A stretch of 64,000 bases of DNA from Azospirillum brasilense. GTDB lineage: Bacteria; Pseudomonadota; Alphaproteobacteria; Azospirillales; Azospirillaceae. The notes under the pieces are model-generated. The model had not been told where the DNA came from, made no database searches, and worked only from the letters and a program-made list of their open reading frames with translations. Positions 49,252-57,819 of the stretch are shown here, piece after piece (positions within the stretch are counted from its first letter, which is position 1; every line of letters starts with the position of its first letter). Made by a program: the position numbers and the translations under genes. The stretch spans positions 1 to 64,000 of the forward strand of contig NZ_CP059451.1 in NCBI RefSeq assembly GCF_022023855.1. The letters are read 5' to 3'.

Positions 49252-49564
49252 GCGTTTCCCCCGTGAAAGGCCGTTTTTTCCGGGGCGGATCGTCCGCCCG
49301 ATCCGCCCCGGTTCCGGCACCGCGTCTTGCGCCCCCAATGTTCGTCTTGGCGGTTCTTCGGTTCCATTGGACGATACGGGGACGAGATTCTTGCAACGCG
49401 CGTATGACGGCGTCCCGGAGGGGGCGGGAAAAAATCCCGGTGCCGCGGCAAAAGGCCCGTCCGCCCGCCGCTTCTTGGTCGAAGGACGCATAGCGCGGAG
49501 ACCGGTTGCTTGGTTAACATTCCGTCGATGGTCCTATGGGGCGTGTTGGAAGGATCAGACGGCG
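49252..49564. promoter_or_regulatory. 313-base divergent region of exaA and its two-component system, with a leader hairpin
   Basis: No gene is supported here. A perfect inverted repeat with 11-base arms, CGGGGCGGATC (49281-49291) and GATCCGCCCCG (49300-49310), lies about 30-60 bases upstream of the exaA start. It would therefore fold in the exaA message leader. It is not followed by a U-run on either strand, so it is not a standard terminator. The rest should hold the response-regulator sites, but I cannot name a convincing repeat. Confidence 0.5.
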
Positions 49565-50929
49565 ATGTCGTTGCGAATGCGCATGCTGGCCCTGATCGGG
49601 CTGTTCCTGGCGCTGCTGGCGGTGGCCGGCGCGGCGGTGATGATCGCCAACGCGCGCGACGCTGTCCGCGCGGAAATGGCCTCCGCCCTCGATCTCGGCA
49701 TCGCCATCGGGCGGGCGGAAGCCGGGCGGGGGGCCATTCCTGATGCCGTCGTGGCGCTCGACCGTCTGGGCCTGCGCCACCTGCGCTTCATCGCGGGTGA
49801 GGCGGCTTCCGACTCCCTGGGCGAGGGGGATGCCGGCCATGGGGCCGTTCCCGGCTGGTTCGCGGCGCTGATCGACGTGGCGCCGCAGGCCCATGCGCTG
49901 ACCGGTGCCGATGGGCGCGTCCTGTTGACCGTGGTCGCCCAACCGCAGGACGAGGTGGCCGAGGTCTGGGAGGACATGCGGGACCTCGCCCTGGCGATGC
50001 TGGTGGCGGGGCTGCTGCTGCTGGGCGCCGCCTGGATGGCGGTGGGCCGGGCGCTCGCCCCGCTCGCCCGCATCGAGGCGGCGGTGCGGCGCCTGCGCGA
50101 AGGTGTTTACGAACCCGGACCGCGGGGCGGCCTCGCCGGCGGCGGCGTGCCGGAACTGGTCCGGCTGGGCACCGGCATCGCCGCCCTGGCCGAGGAGCTG
50201 GCCGCGGCGGGGCGGGAGAACCGCAGGCTCGGCCAGAGGCTGATCGAGGCGCAGGACCGCGAGCGCCGGGACATCGCCCGCGAAATCCACGACGAGCTGG
50301 GTGCGGCGCTGTTCGCCATCAAGGTGGACGCCGGGCGCATCCTGCGCCTGAGCGAAGAGCCGAAGCCGGAAGCCACCATCAGCGAGCGGGTGGAGATCGC
50401 CGGACGCGCCCGCGCCGTGCTGTCCATGGCCGCGGACGTGCACCGGATGAGCCGGCGCATCCTGGTCCGCCTGCGCCCGGCCCTGCTCGACCAGTTGCCA
50501 CTGGGCGAGGCGCTGTCCGGGCTGATCGACGAGTGGGCGCGGCGGGAGCCGGAGGTGCGCTGGTCGCTGGACGTGGCCGAGGACGGAACACCGGACGGCA
50601 TCGACGGGCTGGACGAGGTGCTGCGCCTGACGGTCTTCCGGCTGGCGCAGGAATCGCTGATCAACGCCCTCCGCCACGCCCGGCCGACCAACGTCTCGGT
50701 GACGGTGCGACGCTGGACCGACCGGGTGGAAGTCGTGGTGACCGACGATGGGCCGGGGTTCAGGGAAGGGCCGGGCATGGCGGAGCAGGGTGGATTGGGC
50801 ATCGCCGGGATGGCGGAGCGGGTGAGGGCGCTGGGCGGCACGCTGCGCATCGGTTCGAACGGCGGACAGGGGACCCGCGTGGCCGCCTGCCTCCCCTGCG
50901 TCCCGGCCGGGCTGGAGGGCGTGGCATGA
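49565..50929 (+). CDS. NarX/DegS-type sensor histidine kinase
   Basis: The product has 454 residues. Start ATG at 49565. Membrane segments lie at about residues 7-27 and 141-160 and flank a small periplasmic sensor region of about 110 residues. A HAMP-like linker (LAPLARIEAAVRRLREGVY) follows. The dimerisation/phosphoacceptor segment is RRDIAREIHDELGAALFAIK with His242. The ATPase part has FRLAQESLINALRHARPTNV (N-box), DDGPGFRE and GLGIAGMAERVRALGG (G-box). This HisKA_3 type pairs with NarL-like regulators. The regulator gene overlaps its stop (ATGA). Divergence from the quinoprotein gene parallels ExaD/ExaE control in pseudomonads. Confidence 0.9.
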   Translation: MSLRMRMLALIGLFLALLAVAGAAVMIANARDAVRAEMASALDLGIAIGRAEAGRGAIPDAVVALDRLGLRHLRFIAGEAASDSLGEGDAGHGAVPGWFAALIDVAPQAHALTGADGRVLLTVVAQPQDEVAEVWEDMRDLALAMLVAGLLLLGAAWMAVGRALAPLARIEAAVRRLREGVYEPGPRGGLAGGGVPELVRLGTGIAALAEELAAAGRENRRLGQRLIEAQDRERRDIAREIHDELGAALFAIKVDAGRILRLSEEPKPEATISERVEIAGRARAVLSMAADVHRMSRRILVRLRPALLDQLPLGEALSGLIDEWARREPEVRWSLDVAEDGTPDGIDGLDEVLRLTVFRLAQESLINALRHARPTNVSVTVRRWTDRVEVVVTDDGPGFREGPGMAEQGGLGIAGMAERVRALGGTLRIGSNGGQGTRVAACLPCVPAGLEGVA

Positions 50930-51573
50930 CCTTGACCATCCTCCTGGTGGACGATCACCCGGTGGTGCGCGCCGGTTGCCAGAGCCTGCTCGCCGAAGCC
51001 GGGCTCGGCCGTGTCGTCGAGGCCGCCGACGTGGCGGTGGCGCTGGCGCTGTGGCGCTCGGAGCGGCCGGACGTGGTCATCCTCGACCTCAACCTGCCGG
51101 GTGGCATCGGAGGGAGGGACGGCGGCGGGATGGAAGTGCTGCGCGTGATGCGGGCGGAGAACCCGGCGGTGCCGGTTCTGATCTTCAGCATGCACGAGGA
51201 TCCGGCCATCGCCGCGCGGGCGTTGAAGGCCGGCGCAAAGGGCTACGTCACCAAGAACGATGCGCCGGAGACGCTGGTGATGGCGGTGCGCTGCGTGCTG
51301 TCAGGCCGGGTCCATCTCGACCACGCGCTGGCGCGCGAACTGGCGCTGATGGCGCTGGCCCCGACCGACGACCCGCTGGCGGTGCTGACCCAGCGCGAGC
51401 GGGAGATCCTGGCGCTGGTGGGGCGCGGCCTGACCGCGGCGGCCATCGCCGAGGTGCTGGGCATCAGCCAAAAGACCGTCGCCAACGCCTGTACGCAGAT
51501 CAAGGACAAGCTGGGCGCCGACAGCGCGCGCGCCCTGATTCGCATCGCCATCGACCACGGGCTGGCGGCTTGA
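50926..51573 (+). CDS. NarL/FixJ family response regulator
   Basis: The product has 215 residues. The receiver domain covers about 1-125: acidic pocket DDHP at 9-12, phosphoacceptor Asp54 in VVILDLNLPGG, and the conserved Lys in GYVTKNDAPE. The LuxR-type helix-turn-helix follows at about 148-210, with LTQREREILALVGRGLTAAA and IAEVLGISQKTVANACTQIK. Phosphorylation by the overlapping kinase gene product would drive DNA binding. The natural target is the divergent exaA promoter region. The gene ends 21 bases before the convergent GlxA-type regulator. Confidence 0.92.
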   Translation: MTLTILLVDDHPVVRAGCQSLLAEAGLGRVVEAADVAVALALWRSERPDVVILDLNLPGGIGGRDGGGMEVLRVMRAENPAVPVLIFSMHEDPAIAARALKAGAKGYVTKNDAPETLVMAVRCVLSGRVHLDHALARELALMALAPTDDPLAVLTQREREILALVGRGLTAAAIAEVLGISQKTVANACTQIKDKLGADSARALIRIAIDHGLAA

Positions 51574-51594
51574 GCGTCCCTGTGGGTGGAACCG

Positions 51595-52635
51595 TCACGG
51601 CGGCGGAGCTTCCTCGCCGCGCTTGACCTTGCGCGCCCGGCTGGGCATCTCGCCGAACTGGGTCTTGAAATCGCGCGAGAAATGGGCCGCGTCGGCGAAG
51701 CCGCAGTCGAAGGCGATCTCGGTGATCGTCCGGCGCGTGTGCTCCAGCAGCCATCGGCCGTAATCCAGCCGCAGCCGGCGTTGGAAGGCCGACGGCGAGA
51801 TGCCCAGCGCGGCCTGGAAGGACCGTTCGAGCTGCCGGGCGCTGACCCCGACGTAGCGGGCGATGGCCTCGACGGAGGGTGGGGAGTCCAGCCGCTGCTC
51901 GATGAAATGCGTCGCCTGTCGGACGCGGGCGTCGGTCACGCCGTCAAGGTTGGCATAGAAATGCGCCTGCGGCAGCGCGCCGGGGCGGATGTCCTGAAGC
52001 ATCATGTGGCGGACGGCCTGCCGCGCCTTCTGCCCGCCGCAGTGCCGCCCGACGAGGTAGAGGCCGAGGTCGATGGCCGCCGTCGATCCGGCGCAGGTGA
52101 TCAGGTCCCCCTCGTCGATGAAGAGATGGTCCACCGAGGCATTTGCGGCCGGAAAGCGCTCGCGGAAGGTGTCCAGCACGTTCCAATGGACGCAGACGCG
52201 GCGCGTGCCGACGAGGCCGGCGCGCGCGATGGCGAAGGTGCCCGTGCAGATACCCAGAAGCCGCACCCGCTGCGCCGCCACCGCGCGCAGATAGGCGGTC
52301 ACCGGCCCCGGCACCTCGTTCCGGTAATCGTTGCCGCCGCACACCGCCACGTAATCGAAGGGCGCCGGGGCGAGCAGATCGCTGTTGGGCGTCACCAGCA
52401 CGCCGCAGCTCGACCGGCGCGGCTGCCCGCCGACGCTCATCACCGTCCAGCTCGCGTCGATCTGCCGGCTGCGCCCCCCGGGGTCGGCGGCGAGCCGGAC
52501 CGCGTCGATCAGGCCGGAAAAGGCCGTCAGTGTGAACTGGTCGAGAAGCACGAAGCCGATGCGCAACCGGGGATCGGTCGCACACGAAGCGTCGCGGTCG
52601 GGGGCATCGGGCATGTCGGGTCTGGGCGTCGGCAT
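51595..52635 (-). CDS. GlxA-type AraC family transcriptional regulator (DJ-1/PfpI fused to AraC domain)
   Basis: The product has 346 residues from ATG at 52635; a TTG at 52650 would add five residues. Residues about 20-190 form a DJ-1/PfpI-like domain (RIGFVLLDQFTLTAFSGLID; LLGICTGTFAIARAGLVG). Residues about 225-330 form the AraC/XylS DNA-binding domain (ARYVGVSARQLERSFQAALG; SPSAFQRRLRLDYGRWLLE). Relatives such as GbdR, CdhR and ArgR control quaternary amine, carnitine or arginine use. It is divergent from the Pot-type importer and racemase operon at 52755-57677, which it probably activates in response to the imported compound. Confidence 0.9.
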   Translation of the reverse strand: MPTPRPDMPDAPDRDASCATDPRLRIGFVLLDQFTLTAFSGLIDAVRLAADPGGRSRQIDASWTVMSVGGQPRRSSCGVLVTPNSDLLAPAPFDYVAVCGGNDYRNEVPGPVTAYLRAVAAQRVRLLGICTGTFAIARAGLVGTRRVCVHWNVLDTFRERFPAANASVDHLFIDEGDLITCAGSTAAIDLGLYLVGRHCGGQKARQAVRHMMLQDIRPGALPQAHFYANLDGVTDARVRQATHFIEQRLDSPPSVEAIARYVGVSARQLERSFQAALGISPSAFQRRLRLDYGRWLLEHTRRTITEIAFDCGFADAAHFSRDFKTQFGEMPSRARKVKRGEEAPPP

Positions 52636-52754
52636 GTCGGAAATATTCAAGGATTCGGCAGCATTCTTCTATCGGAAAATACGTTGGAACAATTAGCTTT
52701 CGAACGAACCACGGCTCTGACGCCCGCTGGACCGACACCACGAAGGAACCGGTC

Positions 52755-53825
52755 ATGACCCATACGCGCGCCGCCACCCGCACCGTCTCACGCTTTGCCG
52801 CCCTGACCGCCGTCCTGGCGGCCGGGGTCTCCCTGTACGCCCTGCCGGCCGCGGCCCAGGGCGAGATCCGCGTCGCCTGGTACGGCGGCAACTGGGGCGA
52901 GGCCTTCCGCACCTGCGTCGCGGAGCCCTTCACCAAGGCGACCGGCGTCCGCGTCGTGCCGGAGATCGGCACCTCGACCGTGACCTTCGCCAAGCTGCAG
53001 CAGCAGAAGGACGCGCCGACGCTCGACGTCGCCTACATGGACGGTGGCATCAGCGAGATGGCGCAGGCGGCGGGCGTGCTGGACGCCATCGACCCGACGG
53101 GCGTGCCGAACCTGGCGAAGGCGTTGCCGGAGGCGATCTACAAAGCGGACGGGTCGATCTTCGCCGTGGGGTCCGGGTACTACTCGCTCGGCCTGACCTA
53201 CAACACCAAGGAGATCAAGACCCCGCCGACCTCGTGGAACGACCTGTGGAAGCCGGAATTCGCGGACACGGTGACGATCCCGTCGCCGGCCAACTCCTCC
53301 GGCGTGCCGTTCGTCATGTTCCTGAACCGCATGTGGGGCAACCCGCCGGGCGACCTGTCCAAGACCTTCGAAAAGCTGAAGACGCTGAAGACCGCGCTTT
53401 ACTTCGACAGCTCGGGGGCGGCGAGCAACGCCTACCAGAGCGGCGAGGCGATCATCGGCGCGCATTTCAACGTCGGTGCCTGGGATCTGGCCGACAAGGG
53501 CCTGCCCATCGGCTTCGTCGTTCCGAAGGAAGGCGTCTGGGCCACCGACGCGCGCCTGCATCTGGTCAAGAACGCGCCGCACAAGGCCGACGCCCAGCGC
53601 TTCATCGACACCGCGCTGACCCCGGAGGCGTCGGCCTGTCTGGCGGAGAAGCTCTATCTCGGCCCGGCGGTGCAGAACGTGTCGGTGTCGCCGGACGTCG
53701 AGCGCAAGCTGCCCTGGGGCGTCGGCGGGTCGGTCAAGAACCTCCAGCTCTTCAACTGGGCGGACATCAACCGGGACCGCGCGGCGATCACCGACGCCTG
53801 GAACCGCGAACTCGCCCGCCAGTGA
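52755..53825 (+). CDS. PotD-type ABC substrate-binding protein
   Basis: The product has 356 residues. Signal peptide: basic start THTRAATRTVSR, hydrophobic run FAALTAVLAAGVSLYALPAAA, cleavage before QGEIRVAWYGG. The mature protein belongs to the bacterial extracellular solute-binding group that includes spermidine/putrescine binder PotD. Segments SGYYSLGLTYNTKEIKTPPT and SWNDLWKPEFADTVTIPSPA are typical. The ligand may be a polyamine-like cation, amino-acid betaine or hydroxyproline; the racemase-family gene at the operon end favours a proline-like compound. GAAGGAACCGGTC precedes the ATG. Confidence 0.88.
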   Translation: MTHTRAATRTVSRFAALTAVLAAGVSLYALPAAAQGEIRVAWYGGNWGEAFRTCVAEPFTKATGVRVVPEIGTSTVTFAKLQQQKDAPTLDVAYMDGGISEMAQAAGVLDAIDPTGVPNLAKALPEAIYKADGSIFAVGSGYYSLGLTYNTKEIKTPPTSWNDLWKPEFADTVTIPSPANSSGVPFVMFLNRMWGNPPGDLSKTFEKLKTLKTALYFDSSGAASNAYQSGEAIIGAHFNVGAWDLADKGLPIGFVVPKEGVWATDARLHLVKNAPHKADAQRFIDTALTPEASACLAEKLYLGPAVQNVSVSPDVERKLPWGVGGSVKNLQLFNWADINRDRAAITDAWNRELARQ

Positions 53826-53851
53826 ACCGCAGCCAGCCGGGGAGCCCCTCC

Positions 53852-54949
53852 ATGTCCGCGACGCCCAAGCCCGACGCCCTGCTCTCCATCCGCTCCATCG
53901 ACAAGCATTTCGGCACATACCATGCGCTGAGGGACGTGTCGCTGGATGTGGCCCATGGCGAGTTCGTCGCCCTGCTGGGGCCGAGCGGCTGCGGCAAGAC
54001 GACCCTGCTGCGTTGCATCGCCGGCTTCCTCTCCCCCGATTCCGGGACCATCCGGATCGGCGGGGAGGACGTGACGCGGCTGCCGCCGCACCGGCGCCCG
54101 CTGAACACGGTGTTCCAGCATTACGCCTTGTTCCCGCATCTGAGCATCCTCGACAACGTGGCCTACGGGCCGCGCCGTCACGGGGTGCCGCGGGGCGAAG
54201 CGGTGGAGCGCGCTCGCGAGGCGCTGGAGCTGGTCGGGTTGGACTCCGCGGCGGGGCGCTATCCGCGGGAGCTGTCGGGCGGCCAGCAGCAGCGCGTCGC
54301 CTTGGCGCGGGCCTTTGTCAACCGCCCGAAGCTCCTCCTGCTCGACGAGCCGCTGAGCGCGCTCGACCTGAAGCTGCGCAAGCGGATGCAGATCGAGCTG
54401 AAGCATCTCCAGGAGAAGCTCGGCATCGCCTTCGTGTTCGTGACCCACGACCAGGAGGAGGCGATGAGCATGGCGAACCGCATCGTCGTCATGAACCGCG
54501 GCGTGATCGAGCAGGTGGGCGACGGGCGGGCCATCTACACCCGCCCGGCCAGCCGCTTTGTCGCCGACTTCATCGGCGAGGCCAACCTGCTGCCGGGAAC
54601 GGCGGAGGGCGACGCCGGGGTGCGTCTGGCGGTGGGATCGGCGCTGCTGCCCCATCTCGGCGCCGACACGCGGCAACAATACACCGCGGTGCTGCGGCCC
54701 GAGCATGTCGAGCTGCTGAACCAGCCGGAGGCGCCGGGCCTGATCACCGACCAGGGCTTCGTCGAGGACGTCATCGACACCGGCGGTCAGACCGTCGTGA
54801 CGGTGCGCGTCGGCGAGCATCTGCTGGCCAGCCGCCGGCTGGGCATGGCGGGGGAGGGGCTGAATCCGGGGGCGCCGGTCTTCGTCGGCTTCCGTCCGGG
54901 GCACGTCCACATCATCGCCGAGCCGGCCACCCACCGGTCCGGACCATGA
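53852..54949 (+). CDS. PotA-type ABC ATPase
   Basis: The product has 365 residues; start ATG at 53852 follows GGGGAGCCCCTCC. Walker A GPSGCGKTT is near residue 43, the signature LSGGQQQRVALARAF near 141 and Walker B LLLLDEPLSALD near 161. The C-terminal TOBE domain has AVLRPEHVELLNQP and PVFVGFRPGHVHI. It energises the importer on the cytosolic face. Its stop overlaps the next permease start (ATGA), so the four importer genes are coupled. Confidence 0.93.
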   Translation: MSATPKPDALLSIRSIDKHFGTYHALRDVSLDVAHGEFVALLGPSGCGKTTLLRCIAGFLSPDSGTIRIGGEDVTRLPPHRRPLNTVFQHYALFPHLSILDNVAYGPRRHGVPRGEAVERAREALELVGLDSAAGRYPRELSGGQQQRVALARAFVNRPKLLLLDEPLSALDLKLRKRMQIELKHLQEKLGIAFVFVTHDQEEAMSMANRIVVMNRGVIEQVGDGRAIYTRPASRFVADFIGEANLLPGTAEGDAGVRLAVGSALLPHLGADTRQQYTAVLRPEHVELLNQPEAPGLITDQGFVEDVIDTGGQTVVTVRVGEHLLASRRLGMAGEGLNPGAPVFVGFRPGHVHIIAEPATHRSGP

Positions 54950-55809
54950 GCACGACCATGAGCGCCGCCATGAACCGAGCCTTGCCCCTGCTGGCGGCCC
55001 CGGTCGCCTTCTTCGCCGCCTTCTTCGCCGTCCCGATGATCGTGGTCGTGTCGTCCAGCCTGATGGCGGGCGGCGTGCCGTCCCTCGGCAACTACGCGCG
55101 GGTGCTGTTCGACCAGTATCACTGGGACGTGCTGGCGGCGACCTTCCGCATCGCCGGGCTGACCACGGTGGCCTGCGCGCTGCTCGGCTATCCGCTGGCC
55201 TATTATCTGGTGCGGGTGGTCAAGTCGCGGGCGCTGCGGCGGACCTGCGTCATCCTGCTGGTGCTGCCGCTGTTCACCAGCAACATCGTCCGCTCCTTCG
55301 GCTGGATGGTGCTGCTGGGGCGCAACGGCCTCGTCAACGACGCGCTCGTCGGGATCGGCATCCTGGACCATCCGATGCGCTTCCTCGGCACCGAGCTGGG
55401 CATCGTGATCGGGCTGGTCTACATCCTGCTGCCCTTCATCGTGTTGGCCGTTGGCAACGCGCTGGCCGCGGTGGACCCGGCGTTGGAGGATGCCTCTTCC
55501 GACCTCGGTGCCACGCCCTTCGACACCTTCCGCACCGTCACCTTTCCGCTCTGCCTGCCGGGGCTGATGTCGGGGATCGTCATGGTCTTCACCCTGGCGG
55601 TCAGCGCCTACGTCACGCCGGCCCTGCTGAGCGGCGGCAAGATCACGGTCTTCCCCATGCTGATCTTCCAGCAGTACAGCACGGTCTTCGACGTGAACTA
55701 CGGCGGCGCGCTCAGCATGACGCTGCTGGTCATGACGCTGGTCCTGGTCGGTCTGGCCGGCTGGATCGGCAACGCCGGGGCCGGTGCAACGGGGAGGAAA
55801 GCCCAATGA
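54946..55809 (+). CDS. PotB-type ABC permease
   Basis: The product has 287 residues; ATGs at 54946, 54958 and 54970 are all possible starts, and the first overlaps the ATPase stop. Six hydrophobic segments are visible. The cytosolic EAA-loop reads LEDASSDLGATPFDTFRTVT near residue 185. The stretch FTSNIVRSFGWMVLLGRNGL near 105 is typical of PotB/OpuA-like permeases. It forms the inner-membrane channel together with the PotC-type protein encoded four bases into its own 3' end. Confidence 0.92.
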   Translation: MSTTMSAAMNRALPLLAAPVAFFAAFFAVPMIVVVSSSLMAGGVPSLGNYARVLFDQYHWDVLAATFRIAGLTTVACALLGYPLAYYLVRVVKSRALRRTCVILLVLPLFTSNIVRSFGWMVLLGRNGLVNDALVGIGILDHPMRFLGTELGIVIGLVYILLPFIVLAVGNALAAVDPALEDASSDLGATPFDTFRTVTFPLCLPGLMSGIVMVFTLAVSAYVTPALLSGGKITVFPMLIFQQYSTVFDVNYGGALSMTLLVMTLVLVGLAGWIGNAGAGATGRKAQ

Positions 55810-56594
55810 TCGCACGGCTTCTTCTGCGGGTGGTGTCCTGGTCCGTCATGGCCTACCTGATCCTGCCGCTTCTGGTCATCGTCGGTTCCTCCTTCACCGC
55901 CACCAGCTACCTCGCCTTCCCGCCGCAGGGGCTGACCCTCGACTGGTACGGGCGGATGCTCGGCGACACCTCCTATCTGGCGGCCTTCGGCACCAGCACC
56001 CTGCTGGCCCTGGTCGCCACGGCGGCGGCGCTGCTGCTCGGCGTTCCGGCGGCGCTGGCCATCGCCCGCTGCGAGTTTCCGGGCAAAAAGTTCCTACTGT
56101 CCCTGCTGATGTCGCCGCTGGTCCTGCCGCACGTCGTGCTGGGCGCCGCCCTGCTGCAATACTGTGCGGCGCTGGGGCTGATGCGCAGCTTCACGGCGCT
56201 GCTGGTCGGGCACATCGTGATCATCATGCCCTTCGTCCTGCGCTCCGTCCTGCCGCAGCTGACGCCGGAGCAGCGGGCGCTGGAGGAGGCCTCCGCCGAC
56301 CTGGGCGCCCGCCCGATGGAGACCTTCTTCCTGGTCACGCTGCCGCAGATCCGCAGCGGCCTGGCGAGCGGCGCGATCTTCGCCTTCATCTCCTCCTGGA
56401 TCAACGTCGAGCTGAGCATCTTCAACACCACGGCGGAGATGACGACCATCCCGGTCAAGCTCTTCAACTACGTCCAGTACACGATCGACCCGGTCATCGC
56501 CGCGGTGTCCTCCATCACCATCGGCGTGGCGGCCCTGGCGATCATCATCCTCGACCTCACCGTCGGGCTGCACCTTCTGTCGGACCGGCGCTGA
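55806..56594 (+). CDS. PotC-type ABC permease
   Basis: The product has 262 residues with six hydrophobic segments. The EAA-loop is LEEASADLGARPMETFFLVT near residue 160, and the typical opening LLVIVGSSFTATSYLAFPPQ lies near 23. The start overlaps the PotB-type gene by four bases and follows GGGGAGGAAAGCCC. It completes the importer; the racemase-family gene follows 69 bases later. Confidence 0.92.
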   Translation: MIARLLLRVVSWSVMAYLILPLLVIVGSSFTATSYLAFPPQGLTLDWYGRMLGDTSYLAAFGTSTLLALVATAAALLLGVPAALAIARCEFPGKKFLLSLLMSPLVLPHVVLGAALLQYCAALGLMRSFTALLVGHIVIIMPFVLRSVLPQLTPEQRALEEASADLGARPMETFFLVTLPQIRSGLASGAIFAFISSWINVELSIFNTTAEMTTIPVKLFNYVQYTIDPVIAAVSSITIGVAALAIIILDLTVGLHLLSDRR

Positions 56595-56663
56595 CCGGTC
56601 CCGGCACCCCCCGCTTCATCCCGCCGATCCAACACTGAATCCGATCCACGAAAGGGTCCTTCC

Positions 56664-57677
56664 ATGCGCATGCAAGACGCATTCGATGTCCTGTACACCC
56701 ACACCGAGGGCGAGCCGCTCTGCATCATCCACAGCGGCATCCCCTATCCGGCCGGTTCCAGCATCCTGGAGAAGCGCCAGTTTCTGGAGACCCATTACGA
56801 CTGGCTGCGCGAAGCCCTGATGCGCGAGCCGCGCGGCCACAAAGACATGTTCGGCGTCTTCCTGACCCCGCCGTCCGGCCCGGACTACGACGCCGGCCTG
56901 ATCTACATCGACGGCACCCAGTATTCCCACATGTGCGGCCACGGCACGATCGCCGTCGCCATGGCGATGGTCGCCAACGGCCTCGTCCGCCGTGGCGAGA
57001 ACGGACGCACCACCATCCGCTTCGAGACCACCGCCGGCCTCGTCGTCGCCGAGGTGGCCCATGAGGGCGACCGGGTTCTGTGGACCAAGTTCGAGAACGT
57101 CCCGGCCTATGTCGCCGCGCAGGACGTCGAGTTCGAGCTGCCGGAGATCGGCCCGCTGAAGGCCGACATCGTGTGGGGCGGCAACTATTTCGGCATCATC
57201 GACCTGACCGGCACCTCGCTGCGCATCGGGCCGGAGAACGGCACCGCCCTGTCGCATTACGGCATCCTGGCGCGCGAGCAACTGCGCCAGAAGGTGGCGA
57301 TCCAGCACCCGGCGTCGGCGCACATCAACAACTTCAACTTCGTGACCTTCTGGCACGAGCCGACCATCGAGGGCGCCTTCTACAAGAACGTCCACGTTTT
57401 CAGCGCCGGCCAGCTCGACCGCTCGCCGGGCGGCACCGGCACCAGCGCGATGATGGCGATGTTCGAGGCGCGCGGGAAGATGGCGATCGGCGACACCATC
57501 CGCTCCGAAGGCCTGCTCGGCACCGGCACCTTCGAGGGTAGTCTGCTCGGCGAGACCCGCCTGAACGGCGTGCGCGCCGTGCGCCCGACCGTCAAGGGCA
57601 CGGCCAGCATCCTCGGCACCGCCCGCTGGGTCATCGACCGCAACGATCCGGTCGGCGCCGGCTTCCTGGTCGCCTGA
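56664..57677 (+). CDS. proline racemase / hydroxyproline epimerase family protein lacking the second catalytic Cys
   Basis: The product has 337 residues, the family norm. The first catalytic motif MCGHGT is present with Cys91. The second motif, normally DRSPCGTGTSA, reads DRSPGGTGTSA: residue 256 is Gly, encoded GGC, one base from the Cys codon TGC. Known active pairs are Cys/Cys, Ser/Cys (racemase or epimerase) and Cys/Thr (dehydratase), so this protein is unlikely to be an ordinary two-base racemase. The rest is intact, with VFSAGQLDRSP and the dimer segment EPRGHKDMFG. It is the last gene after a Pot-type importer, so a proline-like or hydroxyproline-like substrate is inferred. Confidence 0.88.
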   Translation: MRMQDAFDVLYTHTEGEPLCIIHSGIPYPAGSSILEKRQFLETHYDWLREALMREPRGHKDMFGVFLTPPSGPDYDAGLIYIDGTQYSHMCGHGTIAVAMAMVANGLVRRGENGRTTIRFETTAGLVVAEVAHEGDRVLWTKFENVPAYVAAQDVEFELPEIGPLKADIVWGGNYFGIIDLTGTSLRIGPENGTALSHYGILAREQLRQKVAIQHPASAHINNFNFVTFWHEPTIEGAFYKNVHVFSAGQLDRSPGGTGTSAMMAMFEARGKMAIGDTIRSEGLLGTGTFEGSLLGETRLNGVRAVRPTVKGTASILGTARWVIDRNDPVGAGFLVA

Positions 57678-57783
57678 CCGGCCTGTACCAATAGCGTCCT
57701 GAAAACTTTGTCCCGGCGTCCTTCAGGGCGCCGGGACCATTGTGCTGCGCGGATGGGCGATCCGTTCGCCCGCATCGGCACGA

Positions 57784-57818
57784 CGTCATTGTATACACCG
57801 ACGTTGTATACAATGACG
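57784..57818. promoter_or_regulatory. 14-base inverted repeat containing two GntR operator copies
   Basis: CGTCATTGTATACA (57784-57797) and TGTATACAATGACG (57805-57818) are perfect complements with a seven-base spacer. Each arm holds the GntR-like core TTGTATACA (57789-57798 and 57804-57813). The element sits between the racemase-family stop and the convergent GntR stop, so it may act as a terminator hairpin, a GntR site, or both. Confidence 0.6.
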
Positions 57819-57819
57819 C

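Noticed and set aside
49281..49310. Rho-independent terminator
   Set aside because: Neither strand has a U-run after the stem, and no gene ends there.
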